From Rhodothermales bacterium (GTDB lineage Bacteria > Bacteroidota > Rhodothermia > Rhodothermales > Bin80): a stretch of 58,432 nucleotides of DNA. The position numbers and the translations under genes were made by a program. Within the stretch, counting starts at the first letter, position 1, and the number at the start of each line of letters is the position of its first letter. The notes under the pieces are model-generated. The model was not told the DNA's origin and ran no database searches. It saw only the letters and a list, made by a program, of their open reading frames with translations. Of the stretch, positions 46,761 to 57,709 are shown in pieces. The stretch spans positions 1 to 58,432 of the forward strand of contig JAJECV010000104.1 of the NCBI GenBank assembly GCA_022821875.1, given 5' to 3'.

Positions 46761-47982
46761 TTACCCTCCCAAAGTTAACGGCTGCGGGGGAATATTGCAC
46801 AACCATTCATAATCCCATTTGAGGATCCAAGGATTTCCAGTCCTCTGCTGATGGGTTCGAATCCTCGCCTGATACTCCCCCAGTACTGCCTGCGCACCGA
46901 GATTGCCGGCAAGATTGCGAACCTCATTTGGACCGCTCTCAAGGTCATACAGCTCAAACTCCGGGCGGTGCAGGTAATCATGGACCCGGCGCTTTCCGTA
47001 GTGTGACAACCCGTTTGCAAGTGTACTCTGCCAGATTTCTGATGCATGAAGATCCGTGGCAAACGGATACGGCAGTCCATGGGTAATATTCCAGATCAAC
47101 TTATAACGGCGCCCCCGAACAACCCGCATGGGATAATACATCGTGACCTCATGGAAAGTATGGGAGGTAAACACCTCATCCCAGCCCGCAGAAAGACACT
47201 GCGTCATTATTTCCTTGAAACTGCGCCCGTACACAGGAGGAGGAAGTTCCGGTCCCGCACCTGCCAAATCCAGAAGAGTCGGCGTTAAATCCGCCCAGGT
47301 GATCACCGCACCGCTGCACCGACATGTAATAACGGGCAAGTTCGGCCCGGGTTTCGGGGAGATCTGGCAAATAATCCGGGACCAGAACATCGTCCGGAGA
47401 GACCGGATCGCTCCCGTCCCGTACGAAAGGGCGGTGCGGCTCATTCGTGCAGAAATATAAAAAGAACGGGCGTGAATCGCTCCGGGTAAATACGGGTGCA
47501 CATGCTTCAGCACGCTCCAGGGGAGAAGCCCCTGGTAACGCAATTTCATCCTCAAACGCATAGACAGATGGCGGGGCCACATGATACTTGCCAGTCCTTA
47601 CCGTCCGGTATCCCGCATGCCGGAGGAGCACCGGCAGAGACTGTACATGATCAAAGGTCTTGAAATGATGAAAATCATGTATATGACTACACTAACCGCT
47701 GGTGTGATTATAGAGGCCGGTCAGGATGACGGACCGGCTGGCACTGCAGGATGCCGTCGTGCAAAAGGCATGTGTAAACCGTGTACCGTGCTCCGCCAAC
47801 AGGTCAAGACCCGGGGTTTTAATCACAGGATTCCCGTAGCAGCCGGCATCCCGGGTTCCCAGATCATCCACAGCAACCATCACAATGTTTGGCGGTTTCC
47901 GAAACTGGAACCGGCCTGCCAGCACGGAAGCGGCAGAAACTGTCTGAAGAAATGACCTCCGAGTGAACCGTTCACTATACAT
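46761..47982 (-). pseudogene. Sulfatase pseudogene 1 (nonsense mutation plus internal deletion)
   Basis: The gene begins with a Tat-like signal ('MYSERFTRRSFLQTVSA'), then 'PPNIVMVAVDDLGTRDAGCY' and the sulfatase formylglycine motif C-S-A-S-R. A TAG at 47692-47694 interrupts the frame after 'LTGLYNHTSG', where a Gln codon would be expected; the same frame continues with 'LLRHAGYRTVRTGKYH'. After 'ELARYYMSVQRC' (about 47306) the reading shifts to another frame at 'AVITWADLTPTLLDLAGAG', and some 50-60 residues normally found between these points are absent. The C-terminal part is otherwise readable. It is not expected to give an active enzyme. It is divergent from the cytochrome c gene. Confidence 0.85.
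46770..46777 (-). promoter_or_regulatory. -7 promoter element for the small outer-membrane protein
   Basis: TAACTTTG on the minus strand matches TAnnTTTG and lies 44 bases before the ATG at 46726. It is inside the last codons of the sulfatase pseudogene, so chance is possible. Confidence 0.4.
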
Positions 47983-48072
47983 CGTAGTAATGGCTTAAGT
48001 TTTGATTCATTTTGGGAATAGTGCAATCTGTAATTCCCTGACTTCGAAAACACAATCACCTCTTATCACCTA

Positions 48073-51000
48073 ATGACTCCAAAAAAATTCTCTTACGCAC
48101 CATCGGCAATCATCCTTGTACTTGCTGCACTCTGCATGCAATGCGGATCCAGTTCACCGGGACCTCTACAACCTCTTTCCCCAGGGGATCATGTTGTGCT
48201 CATCGGGAATAATTTATGCTCCCGCATGATGAATTTTGGATACTTTGAGACAGAGTTGCATCAGCGGTTCCCTGAATATAAGTTAACGATTCGGAACATG
48301 TGTGACGGGGGCAATACGCCGGGTTTTCGTCCACACCCGGGGCGCGTTTCTCCGTGGGCCTTTCCAGGGGCGGACAGTTTTTACACAGAACTGGCCCAAC
48401 GCTCAGATAGCCAGGGCCACTTCGAAACCCCGGACGAGTGGTTGACGCGGTTGCAGGCAGATGTGATTGTGGCATTTTTCGGCTTCAACGAATCATTCAA
48501 AGGCCTGGAAGAGGTAGATTCCTTTGAAAAGGAAATGGATGCGTTTGTGCAACATACGCTCTCGCAGACCTACAACGGGGAGAGGGCACCCGGCTTGGTG
48601 CTGATTTCTCCGATTGCCTTTGAAGACTTGTCTCACGAGATGGATCTCCCCGACGGTACGCAGGAAAATATCCGCCTATCCGCGTATTCGGAAGCGATTG
48701 AGCGCGTTGCAGCGCGGTATTCACTGCCCTTTGCCGATGTCTTTTCGACCTCTAAACGCTGGTATCGGCGAACGCTGGCCCCCCTCACGATTGATGGCTC
48801 ACAACTCAATGAAGAAGGATATATACTTCTGGCACCCGACGTCGCAGATCAGGTATTTGGAGGCGAAGAGGTACTGGACCGCCAGGCACATACCCGCCTG
48901 CTGGCGGCCGTCCGGGATAAGAATTGGCACTGGCATAATGATTTTAAGATCCCCAACGGAGTGCATGTATACGGGCGGCGATATAATCCGTTTGGCCCGG
49001 ATAACTATCCTGCAGAACTGGAAAAGATTCGCCAGATGACGGCAATCCGGGACACCGCAATCTGGCTGGCCGCCGAAGGAACGTTCATGGATATTGCAGC
49101 TGCCGATGCACAAACGCATGAACTTCCCGAGGTGGAAACCAACTATGTGCCAAGTGACAAAAACGGGAACCTTGAGTATCTGTACGGAGACGATGCCCTC
49201 GCAACTTTTACAACCGCCCCCGGATACGAAGTCGAACTGTTCGCTTCTGAAGTGGAGTTCCCTGATCTGGCTAATCCGGTTCAGATGTCCTTTGACAATC
49301 AGGGGCGTCTGTGGGTTGCGGCGATGCCTACCTACCCGCACTGGAAACCGGGAGATCCGCACCCCAATGATAAACTGTTAATTCTTGAAGACCTGGATCG
49401 GGATGGCAAGGCAGACCGGCAGATCATCTGGGCGGACAGTTTACATATTCCCGTCGGATTTGAATTTGCCCCCGAGGGAGTCTATGTGAGTCAAGGCACA
49501 AACCTCATGCTCCTGTCCGATACGGACGGAGATGATCAGGCGGACACCCAGCAAATCGTACTGAGCGGCTTTGATGACCATGATACCCATCATGTAATCA
49601 GTGCATTTACCACAGACCCATCCGGTGCAATCTACATGGGGGAAGGTCTCTTTTTGCATACCAATGTTGAGACCTCTTATGGGCCGTCTCGAGGAACGAA
49701 TGGGGGGTTTTTCCGCTTCAACCCGCAGCGGCGCCACCTTGAACGAACCGCACAGCTGTCCATCCCGAATCCGTGGGGGATTGCATTTGACAAGTGGGGG
49801 CAGCCGTTTTTTGCAGAAACCTCGGGCCCGGATGTGCGCTGGATGCTGCCTGGCACCGTAAAGCCGCGTTACGGCGTAGCGACACATAAATCCTATAACC
49901 TGATTGAAGATGCGCATCGTGTGCGCCCGACCTCCGGTATGGAGTTCGTGTCCAGCCGGCACTTCCCGAACGAAGTTCAGGGAGATCTCCTGATCAACAA
50001 CACCATCGGGTTTCTGGGCATGAAGCAGCATACCATGATGGATGACGGGACCGGGTATGTGAGTACGCACCGCCAGGATCTGATTCAAAGCAGTGACGGA
50101 AACTTCCGCCCCGTAGACATGGAATTTGCGCCGGACGGATCTCTGTATTTTCTTGACTGGCATAATGTACTGATCGGTCATATGCAGCATAATGCGCGTG
50201 ATCCCCTGCGTGACCATGTGCATGGACGTGTTTATCGAATCACCTACCCCGCCCGTCCGCTCGTCGAACCCGCAAAAATACATGGCGCAAGTATTGAGGA
50301 ACTACTCCACAATCTAACCTTGCCGGAGTACCGTACCCGCTACCGTACCCGGCGAGAACTGCGAGGCCGGGATCCCGCCGAGGTACTGTCTGCGCTGGAT
50401 CTCTGGATCTCCGGACTGGATTCCAGTCACGAAGGCCACGAACTTCATCTACTGGAGGCACTCTGGGTAAGCTGGGGATTAAACCAGGTGAAACAAGACC
50501 TGTTAGAGGAACTCTTGAACGCAGAAAATTTTCGGGTTCGCGCTGCCGCGGTTCGGATCCTTCGATATAATCCGCAACTTCCGAAGCAAATTGAGTTAAT
50601 TACGGAAGCAGCAGACGATCCGCATGGCCGTGTGCGCACAGAAGTCATGGCGGCGGCATCCTATCTGAGTCCAGAGCTCGGATTACCGATTGTCGAGAAA
50701 GCAAGCCAGAATGAACTTGACAAATGGAATATGAATGTGTCCGTAACAGCGCTGGCACATTTACAGGGACAGCGCGTTCCGGCAGATCAACCGGACGAAG
50801 AAACGCCCGACCTGAATGCCCCGGATTTGGCACTTTATACACTCGGCAGAGAAATTTATGCACGGGACGGCTACTGCAGTACCTGCCACCGACCCGACGG
50901 GAAGGGACTGCCTGCATCCGGTTTCCCTCCACTGGCGGGAACCGAATGGGTCTTGGGTGACTCTGAGCGGCTGATTAAACTTACCCTGGACGGCCTCATA

Positions 51001-51225
51001 GGACCAATTACCGTCCTGGGACAGGATTATCCTGGGCAAGTTCCGATGACCCCCTTCCGGAACCTGCTCACCGATCAAGAAACTGCCGCGGTATTAACGT
51101 ATGTGCGCAATGCATTCGGCAACCGTGCATCCGCAATCCGCCCAGACCAGGTGGAAACCGTGCGAAACAATACCGCAAACAGACGAGGATACTACACGGC
51201 CGAGGAACTCCTCAACGATCAATAA
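48073..51225 (+). CDS. SGNH / beta-propeller / HEAT / cytochrome c fusion lipoprotein (PVC-type heme-binding family)
   Basis: A 1050-residue exported protein with a lipoprotein-like N-terminus (Cys near 'LCMQCGSS'). Residues about 35-260 form an SGNH-hydrolase-like domain ('[16 protein letters not shown]', '[15 protein letters not shown]', '[15 protein letters not shown]'). Residues about 370-740 are a glucose-dehydrogenase-like beta-propeller ('[19 protein letters not shown]', '[19 protein letters not shown]'). HEAT-like helices follow to about 910. The end is a cytochrome c with '[11 protein letters not shown]' (heme near residue 935) and 'VPMTPF' giving a likely Met ligand. Such proteins are common with sulfatases in Planctomycetes and related groups. 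Oxidation of a carbohydrate coupled to electron transfer is inferred. Sulfatase pseudogene 2 follows after 17 bases. Confidence 0.83.
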   Translation: MTPKKFSYAPSAIILVLAALCMQCGSSSPGPLQPLSPGDHVVLIGNNLCSRMMNFGYFETELHQRFPEYKLTIRNMCDGGNTPGFRPHPGRVSPWAFPGADSFYTELAQRSDSQGHFETPDEWLTRLQADVIVAFFGFNESFKGLEEVDSFEKEMDAFVQHTLSQTYNGERAPGLVLISPIAFEDLSHEMDLPDGTQENIRLSAYSEAIERVAARYSLPFADVFSTSKRWYRRTLAPLTIDGSQLNEEGYILLAPDVADQVFGGEEVLDRQAHTRLLAAVRDKNWHWHNDFKIPNGVHVYGRRYNPFGPDNYPAELEKIRQMTAIRDTAIWLAAEGTFMDIAAADAQTHELPEVETNYVPSDKNGNLEYLYGDDALATFTTAPGYEVELFASEVEFPDLANPVQMSFDNQGRLWVAAMPTYPHWKPGDPHPNDKLLILEDLDRDGKADRQIIWADSLHIPVGFEFAPEGVYVSQGTNLMLLSDTDGDDQADTQQIVLSGFDDHDTHHVISAFTTDPSGAIYMGEGLFLHTNVETSYGPSRGTNGGFFRFNPQRRHLERTAQLSIPNPWGIAFDKWGQPFFAETSGPDVRWMLPGTVKPRYGVATHKSYNLIEDAHRVRPTSGMEFVSSRHFPNEVQGDLLINNTIGFLGMKQHTMMDDGTGYVSTHRQDLIQSSDGNFRPVDMEFAPDGSLYFLDWHNVLIGHMQHNARDPLRDHVHGRVYRITYPARPLVEPAKIHGASIEELLHNLTLPEYRTRYRTRRELRGRDPAEVLSALDLWISGLDSSHEGHELHLLEALWVSWGLNQVKQDLLEELLNAENFRVRAAAVRILRYNPQLPKQIELITEAADDPHGRVRTEVMAAASYLSPELGLPIVEKASQNELDKWNMNVSVTALAHLQGQRVPADQPDEETPDLNAPDLALYTLGREIYARDGYCSTCHRPDGKGLPASGFPPLAGTEWVLGDSERLIKLTLDGLIGPITVLGQDYPGQVPMTPFRNLLTDQETAAVLTYVRNAFGNRASAIRPDQVETVRNNTANRRGYYTAEELLNDQ

Positions 51226-51242
51226 AAGGCTGCATCTGCATA

Positions 51243-52910
51243 ATGAGAGTTGGCGGCTTGATTTTTTTGAATCTTGCAATCATTCTGTCCGGGTGTAGTT
51301 CGCCTGATCCCTTGTCACGCCCAAATGTGATTCTCGTGATCACAGATGATCAGGGATATGGGGATATCGGTGCACATGGGAATTCCGCCATCAAAACCCC
51401 CGTACTTGATCGCCTGCACGACGAAAGTGTACGTCTGACAGATTTTCATGTAGATCCAACCTGCTCGCCGACGCGGGCGGCACTCCTGACAGGACGCTAT
51501 TCCACCCGAACCGGGGTTTGGCACACCATCATGGGACGCTCTTTGATGGCACCTGAAGAGGTTACACTGGCCGAACTGTTCGCTGAGGCGGGGTACCAGA
51601 CAGGAATGGTCGGCAAATGGCATTCAGGAGATAATTACCCGCTTCGTCCACAGGATCAGGGCTTTCAGGAAGCCTTCTATCATCCGGCGGACGGGGTTGG
51701 ACGGGGTCATAGAGCAGACCACGGGATCTTTGACCGATGTGTGGTTTGATGATGCACTTCGTTTCATTGAGGAGCATCAACATGAACCGTTCTTTCTGTA
51801 TCTGGCAACGAATGCACCGCATAGTCCGTATTTTGTGGAGGAAAAATATGCGGCGCCATGCCGGGAGGCAGGCTTTTCGGATGTTATGGCACGCTTCAGC
51901 GGCATGATTACCAATATTGACGACAACATGGGGCGGCTATTGGCAAAACTGGATTCGCTTGAGTTGAATGAGAATACGATCTTGATCTTCATGACCGATA
52001 ACGGTTCCGCAGAGGGATGGATCAATCGGCGTGAGGGAGAGGGAACCTGGGGAGGATTCAATGCGGGGATGCGCCACGGAAAAGGATCCGAATATGACGG
52101 GAGGCATCGCGTTCCCTTTTTCTTACGATGGCCGGCTGCCGGCTGCACGGACTCCCGGGAAATAGATGCCCTGACGGCACATATTGACGTATTGCCCACG
52201 CTGGCCGAACTCTGTGACCTGTCCTTACCGGCAGATCTGGACGGGATAAGCCTAGTGCCAATGCTGAATGGGAATGATCCCGTTGAACGTATACTTTTTG
52301 TACACTCACAGCGCGTTCCCTACCCGATCAAATGGCGTAAGTCCGCCGTGATGACCGGGCGCTGGCGACTGGTAAACCAGAATGAGCTGTATGATATCCT
52401 GAAGGATCCCGGGCAGGAATCCAATCTTGTGGAACAGTTCCCGGATGTAGCCCATGAATTACGCGCCGCATATGAACGGTGGTGGAGCCATCTTACGCCG
52501 GCCTTCGACAAATATGTGCGGATCGGTCTCGGAGCGGATGCAGAGAATCCCCTGACGCTGAATCCGCATGACTGGCATGTAAACCGTCAGTCTGAATCCA
52601 TATGGAATCATCGGTAAGTCCAAAATGGTCTGACCGGCAACGGCTATTGGGCGGTTGATCTGCTCCAGTCCGGCAGCTGCACTTTTGAACTGCGCAGATG
52701 GCCGAGGCATATGGATAAGTCTATGGAGAGGATTACGGCACGCATAAAAGTCGGAGAACAGGAAACTCAAATCGCCCTTACTCCAGATCAGACTTCTGCA
52801 GCCTTTACGTTCCCGCTCACGCGGGCCCCACTGCGATACAGATCTGGCTGGTTCAACCGGATGGCAGGGAGCATGGCGCCTATTTTGTCTATGTGGAGCA
52901 AATAACATGA
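51243..52910 (+). pseudogene. Sulfatase pseudogene 2 (two frameshifts and an in-frame stop)
   Basis: An arylsulfatase with lipobox 'ILSGC' (Cys18), '[18 protein letters not shown]' and the formylglycine motif C-S-P-T-R. Near 51689-51707 two copies of GGACGGGGT stand side by side, and the frame changes there: '[16 protein letters not shown]' continues only in another frame as '[19 protein letters not shown]'. That frame ends at a TAA (52615-52617), yet coding-like sequence goes on after it ('YWAVDLLQSGSCTFELRRW'). A last frameshift near 52830 restores 'IQIWLVQPDGREHGAYF', with a stop at 52908-52910. Three lesions make it clearly non-functional. It was once in an operon with the cytochrome c gene. 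Confidence 0.83.
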
Positions 52911-53287
52911 GAACCGGTTCAATTGGACGTAATCTGGGCCTGCATGTATCTATACAAAACATCCCTATACCCGCCATCAACCTATGATCGGCATAATATC
53001 AAACTCAGCTTCGCATAGGTGTCATAATTGTACACACTCTGCTTTACAGGACAGCCTTCCGTACAATCCAGATTTTGGTTTAGACACAGTTTATCCATAC
53101 TCTTAGAAGTCCTCCGCAGGTGAGCCAGTGCAACAAGAACCAATTTACGCACCATATCTATACCTATACAGAATCTTTTCGTGATGCCGAGAAGCCTGCA
53201 ATCCGACCGGGTTTGTGATCAATCCCGTTGTACCCACCATCTCCACAATTTGGGAACTGATCTTTTGAATGACGCTCTTTGTACGGC
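52911..53287. other. Intergenic region before the SLC13 permease
   Basis: About 375 bases, AT-rich, with no gene supported. A CTCTTTG near 53275 is a partial -7-like match but lies too close to the start to be convincing. Confidence 0.35.
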
Positions 53288-55669
53288 ATGCTGACCCCTG
53301 ATATCATTATCGTTCTGGTGATTGTCCTGAGCGCAGTCATCCTGTTCGTAACCGAATGGATACGCTATGACGGTGTTGCGCTCATCGTTTTACTTGCACT
53401 GGCAATCAGCGGTGTAATCCCGATGTCACGCGCAATTGAAGGGTTTGCGAATCCTGCTGTCGTGACGATTGCGGCGGTGCTTGTACTCAGCGGAGGGTTG
53501 TACCGTACTGGTGTGGCCAACCTTCTTGGTGCCCAGGTGCTGCGTTTTGCCGGAAATTCACCAGTGCGCCTAACCATGGTCATGATGCTCACTGCCGGGC
53601 TGATGTCGGGGGTGATGAATAACATTGCCGCCACGGCGCTCCTGCTCCCGGTCGTCCTTGACATTTCCCGCCGTCTTGGGATGCGCCCTTCCAGGCTGCT
53701 CATCCCGCTTGCCTTTGCTTCACTGCTTGGAGGAATGACCACACTCATTGGAACCGGACCCAACATCCTTTTATCGACCATTATTGAGCGATCCGGCCAG
53801 GGTTCCTTCGGCCTCTTTTCGTTCACACCGGTGGGCATTGCGGCGCTCGTTCTGGGTATTCTTTACATGATCCTCCTAGGGCGTCACTTTCTTCCCGACC
53901 GGCGCTCCAAAAATGATCGTTCCATGACCGAGGTGGATCTGCGTGACCGCTATGCCCTGAATGATGCAATTTTTTGCTTACGGGTACCGGAACTCTCCGC
54001 CCTTGACGGGCGGAGTTTGGTGCAGACCCAACTTGGACGTGCGTTAGGGGTTGATTTGCTGGCCGTCCAGCGCAATGGTCATATTCTCCGGGCCCCCAAA
54101 CCGGATTTTTTGCTTCAGGGTGAAGATCTTCTCATCTTTGAAGGCACTCCCGATGGTCTGGATGATTTACGCTCATGGGGACAACTGGACAATCACAATC
54201 ATTCAGAGGACCTTCTGCACCTGCTGACGGAAAACGCCGCCGCTTTTGCTCAGGTGGTCGTTGATTCAGGTTCAACCATTGCCGGAAGCGCGGTGCGGAA
54301 TCTGGATTTTCGGAATCGCTTTCATGCCCATATCCTTGCAATCAAACGCGGAGATCAGATCCATACGGTATCTCTATTGGAGACCCGGCTCCGGGCGGGA
54401 GACATATTACTCCTGCTCGGGCAGCAGGAACAACTGGAGCAGCTGGACTACACAGACGAATTCAGTTCTATTGAGTGGGTGGATCTTGATGCAGCCACCA
54501 GAGAATACGGCCTCTACCGGCTCCTGACCCATCTCGAAATTCCCCAGGGATCTGCGCTGGATGGACGCAGTCTGGCATCCACCCGTCTTGGTTATGCCTT
54601 TGGATTGACCGTTCTTGAGATCCAGCGAAATGACGCATCCGGCACAGAGAAAATCTTCCTTCCTGGTGCATCCGACCCGCTCCAGTCGGGGGATCGTCTG
54701 ATTGTGCAGGGAGGTCCGGAGTCCTACGCGGTGTTCCGGGCACTTCAGCTCCTGGAGAACCACGAAACCGATGGCCCGTCTATGGTGAGAGAATTGGAGT
54801 CGGAAGACATTGGGTTCGCAGAGGTCACGCTTGCCCCCACTTCAAAGAATATTGTGGGCCGGTCCCTGAGTGAGATTTTCTTCCGGGATTCCTATGGTCT
54901 CTCTATTCTGGCGATCTGGCGTGGAGGGGAGACGATCCACTCGAATATCCATCTCAGTGAGACTCCACTGCAATTCGGAGATGCTCTTCTGGTCTATGGT
55001 CAACGGAAAAAGATCCAGCTGCTGGGGAAAGACCCGCGCTTTCTGGTGCTTACCGGTGAACTCAGTGAGGTATTTCGGACCCGTCGCGCCCCGATTGCAG
55101 GATCAATCATGCTGGGGGTCATCCTGTGCGCATCGCTCAACCTCCTTCCGGTGTATATTGCAGCATTAGCGGGAGCGCTGCTGATGGTATTTACCGGCTG
55201 CTTAAGGGGGAACGAAGTCTACAAACTCATTGAGTGGCGGGTGGTTGTCTTATTGGGCGGGATGCTGGCCCTTGGACTGGCTATGGAGGAATCCGGCGCG
55301 GCCGAACTTCTGGCGCGTGAGGTCATCGGACGGGCGGCGGAGGCGGGCCCCCGGTTCCTGATCGGGAGCCTGTTTCTCCTTTGTGCTTTGGCCGCGCAGT
55401 TCATCCCCACATCTGCCGTTGCGGTTCTGGTTGCACCGATTGCACTGAGTACGGCACTAGATTTGGGGATCTCCGCCGAAGCGTTGCTCATGGTCGTTGC
55501 CGTGGGCTCATCCTGTGCGTTTTTGACTCCTTTCGGCCATCCCGTAAATCTTCTGGTCATGAGTGTCGGTGGATACAAAGTGACCGATTACACGCGCACG
55601 GGGGCTCCTCTCTTTGTCCTGCTGCTTCTTTTGGTTGTTTTCTTTTTACCCGTAGTCTGGCCACTGTGA
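53288..55669 (+). CDS. SLC13-family permease with four RCK_C (TrkA_C) domains
   Basis: A 793-residue inner-membrane transporter from the ATG at 53288 (an in-frame TTG lies 9 bases upstream). The N-terminal half has about six membrane helices ('IIIVLVIVLSAVILFVTEW', 'ALIVLLALAISGVI') and the transporter motif 'LIGTGPNILLSTIIERSGQG'. The C-terminal half has further helices ('IAALAGALLMVFTGC') and 'LTPFGHPVNLLVMSVGGY', the family's second repeat motif. Between them lie four RCK_C regulatory domains, recognisable from 'LDGRSLVQTQLGRALGVDLL', 'NLDFRNRFHAHILAIKRG', 'LDGRSLASTRLGYAFGLTVL' and 'LSEIFFRDSYGLSILAIWRG'. Two are usual. Substrates of the family include sulfate, dicarboxylates and other anions; sulfate would fit the sulfatase neighbours, but this is inference. 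Confidence 0.85.
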   Translation: MLTPDIIIVLVIVLSAVILFVTEWIRYDGVALIVLLALAISGVIPMSRAIEGFANPAVVTIAAVLVLSGGLYRTGVANLLGAQVLRFAGNSPVRLTMVMMLTAGLMSGVMNNIAATALLLPVVLDISRRLGMRPSRLLIPLAFASLLGGMTTLIGTGPNILLSTIIERSGQGSFGLFSFTPVGIAALVLGILYMILLGRHFLPDRRSKNDRSMTEVDLRDRYALNDAIFCLRVPELSALDGRSLVQTQLGRALGVDLLAVQRNGHILRAPKPDFLLQGEDLLIFEGTPDGLDDLRSWGQLDNHNHSEDLLHLLTENAAAFAQVVVDSGSTIAGSAVRNLDFRNRFHAHILAIKRGDQIHTVSLLETRLRAGDILLLLGQQEQLEQLDYTDEFSSIEWVDLDAATREYGLYRLLTHLEIPQGSALDGRSLASTRLGYAFGLTVLEIQRNDASGTEKIFLPGASDPLQSGDRLIVQGGPESYAVFRALQLLENHETDGPSMVRELESEDIGFAEVTLAPTSKNIVGRSLSEIFFRDSYGLSILAIWRGGETIHSNIHLSETPLQFGDALLVYGQRKKIQLLGKDPRFLVLTGELSEVFRTRRAPIAGSIMLGVILCASLNLLPVYIAALAGALLMVFTGCLRGNEVYKLIEWRVVVLLGGMLALGLAMEESGAAELLAREVIGRAAEAGPRFLIGSLFLLCALAAQFIPTSAVAVLVAPIALSTALDLGISAEALLMVVAVGSSCAFLTPFGHPVNLLVMSVGGYKVTDYTRTGAPLFVLLLLLVVFFLPVVWPL

Positions 55670-55957
55670 CTTCAGGCGGTATACCGGTTTGGGCAGGGAC
55701 CTGGAGGATCACGGCCCTTGCAGAGCAGATCTGTCCAGAACAACACTCCCTCCAGATACTTTGACCGCAGGGGGCAATAGAAAACATAGAGCGGCCGCCG
55801 CCGGGCACTTTTGCCGGAGAAAAAAGCCTCGCCTCAATGCATGAACAGCCTGCCCCCGGAACTAAAACGACAGGATCAAATGAAAAATCAGTATACTAGT
55901 ACAAACTCACCATTCTCCAACCCCGCTTAATCCGGGGCATTCCCCTTGAACAAAGAG

Positions 55958-57709
55958 ATGATTTTTTTCAATCACAACAAATGGCTGCGGTTCACAGTGT
56001 GGATTGGAGCACTGATTTTCCTGACCTGCTGCCTGAGAGGCGGTGCAAATGCGGCCTTTGCCCTTGAAATGGATCCGGATCGCTGGCCGATCAAATTGTC
56101 GGCATCCGATGTGCCGTCTGCCGAACCCTCCTCCAATACTGCGGCAGTCGTGATCCGCCGCTGTGACGACATCAATACAGCAAGTGCCGGCGATCTTCAG
56201 CGCGTCAAAGGCATCGGCGCGGCCAAGGCACAGGCGATTATCAACTATCGCAATCAGTTTGGTCCATTTGAGTCTCTGAACGAGTTAACGCGCGTCAAAG
56301 GCATTGGGCCGGCCACGATTGAGAATTTCCGCAGCGCAAACTTTTGCGTGCCGGAATCCACCAGATCTGGCAATTCCGCCGAACCCGAAGCAGAGCCCCC
56401 ATCCAATGATCCAGCGCCCACTGACTGCAGCAACATCAATACAGCGAGTGCCACGGATCTTCAGCGTGTCAAGGGGATCGGTACATCTAAGGCGCAGGCG
56501 ATCCTGGACCACCGCAATCAGATCGGGACTTTTGAGTCTCTGGACGAGTTGACGCGTGTAAAGGGCATTGGGCCGGCCACGATTGAGAATTTTAGAGAGG
56601 CAGGTTTCTGTGCGCGGGAATCTACCAGTACCGACGACGAGTCCCAAGCACAGGAACCCTCCGAGGATTCAACCGACAGCAATTGCACCAACATCAATGC
56701 GGCAAATGCCTCGGACCTTGAGCGCGTTAAAGGAATTGGCCCGGCCAAAGCGCAGGCGATTCTGGACTATCGGAAGCGGTCTGGCACCTTTCAGTCCCTG
56801 GATGAACTGGCACGCGTAAGGGGGATTGGGCCTGCTACCGTAGCGAACTTCCGCAGTGCAGGCTTTTGCATCCACGAATCTTCCGGTACAGGGAATCATT
56901 CCGAGGATCAGTCGCAATCCTCCCTAGATGATTCAACGACCACTGCCAGCAGTTGTGACAACATCAATGCAGCGAGCGCTGCGGACCTTGAGCGGGTTAT
57001 GGGAATTGGCCCCATCAAAGCACAATCTATTCTGGACTTACGCCATGCGAACGGAGCATTCCGTTCCCTGAACGCCCTGCTTGAAGTTCAGGGGATCAGT
57101 CCTCCCACGCTCAGAAATTTCCTTGATGCCGGGTTTTGTGTTGAGGTGCCGGACACCGCCGCACCTCTGGAAAAGCCCGCTCCCGTACCCTATGCTAGAA
57201 GCCTGTACGGATCCTGGTGGGACGAAGATGGTGACTGTCAAGACACGAGAGAGGAGGTATTAATCGCTAACAGCCGCATTGCGGTAAATCTGGATGAGGC
57301 CGGTTGCGAAGTCATTGCGGGCGAATGGCTTGATGTGTATACCGATTCGGTCATTGTAGATCCCAAATGGATTGACATTGACCATTTTATTCCACTGGCC
57401 GAGGTGCATCGCAGCGGGGGGATGGAGTGGACGTACGTAGATCGTGTGATGTATGCGAATGATTTGAGTAAGGATGGAGCACTGATCCCCGTCTCGGCCG
57501 GCACGAACCGATCAAAAGGAGACCGTGACCCTGCACAATGGCTCCCGCCAAACGAGAGTTATCACTGTCAATATATTGAGCGCTGGATCGCCCTCAAGGA
57601 AACATGGAAACTAACCATGGATCCTGATGAGCACCAGGCCGTAGAGGAGATACAGTCCAAATGCATGCAGGATCCCGAAATCTCCGCATCCAGTGGCCTG
57701 GATCAGTGA
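55958..57709 (+). CDS. Exported protein with four helix-hairpin-helix modules and an HNH nuclease domain
   Basis: About 583 residues. The N-terminus has a signal peptide ('LRFTVWIGALIFLTCCLRGG'). Four ComEA-like helix-hairpin-helix modules follow, each of the form 'NIN-AS--DL-RVKGIG-AKA' with a second 'RVKGIGPATI' hairpin and a closing Cys. They start at about 56164, 56428, 56692 and 56962 and are joined by acidic Ser/Pro-rich linkers. The C-terminal domain has 'YGSWWDEDGDCQDTREEVLI' and 'DIDHFIPLAEVHRSGG' with His476, then 'NRSKGDRDPAQWLPPN', the pattern of secreted HNH/DUF1524-type endonucleases. It should bind DNA non-specifically and cut it outside the cytoplasm. A TTG at 55946 could replace the ATG at 55958. 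The DNA-level repeat units are about 264 bp. Confidence 0.82.
   Translation: MIFFNHNKWLRFTVWIGALIFLTCCLRGGANAAFALEMDPDRWPIKLSASDVPSAEPSSNTAAVVIRRCDDINTASAGDLQRVKGIGAAKAQAIINYRNQFGPFESLNELTRVKGIGPATIENFRSANFCVPESTRSGNSAEPEAEPPSNDPAPTDCSNINTASATDLQRVKGIGTSKAQAILDHRNQIGTFESLDELTRVKGIGPATIENFREAGFCARESTSTDDESQAQEPSEDSTDSNCTNINAANASDLERVKGIGPAKAQAILDYRKRSGTFQSLDELARVRGIGPATVANFRSAGFCIHESSGTGNHSEDQSQSSLDDSTTTASSCDNINAASAADLERVMGIGPIKAQSILDLRHANGAFRSLNALLEVQGISPPTLRNFLDAGFCVEVPDTAAPLEKPAPVPYARSLYGSWWDEDGDCQDTREEVLIANSRIAVNLDEAGCEVIAGEWLDVYTDSVIVDPKWIDIDHFIPLAEVHRSGGMEWTYVDRVMYANDLSKDGALIPVSAGTNRSKGDRDPAQWLPPNESYHCQYIERWIALKETWKLTMDPDEHQAVEEIQSKCMQDPEISASSGLDQ

Noticed and set aside
46833-46870. A GGGTTCGAATCC block resembling a tRNA T-loop
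   Set aside because: It lies within the C-terminal coding part of the sulfatase pseudogene on the other strand, and no acceptor stem, D-arm or CCA context is found around it.
56161-57145. Regular ~264-bp repeats that could suggest a CRISPR or tandem DNA repeat array
   Set aside because: The repeats encode helix-hairpin-helix modules in one continuous frame with diverged DNA; there are no short palindromic repeats or unique spacers. No CRISPR array was seen anywhere in the window.
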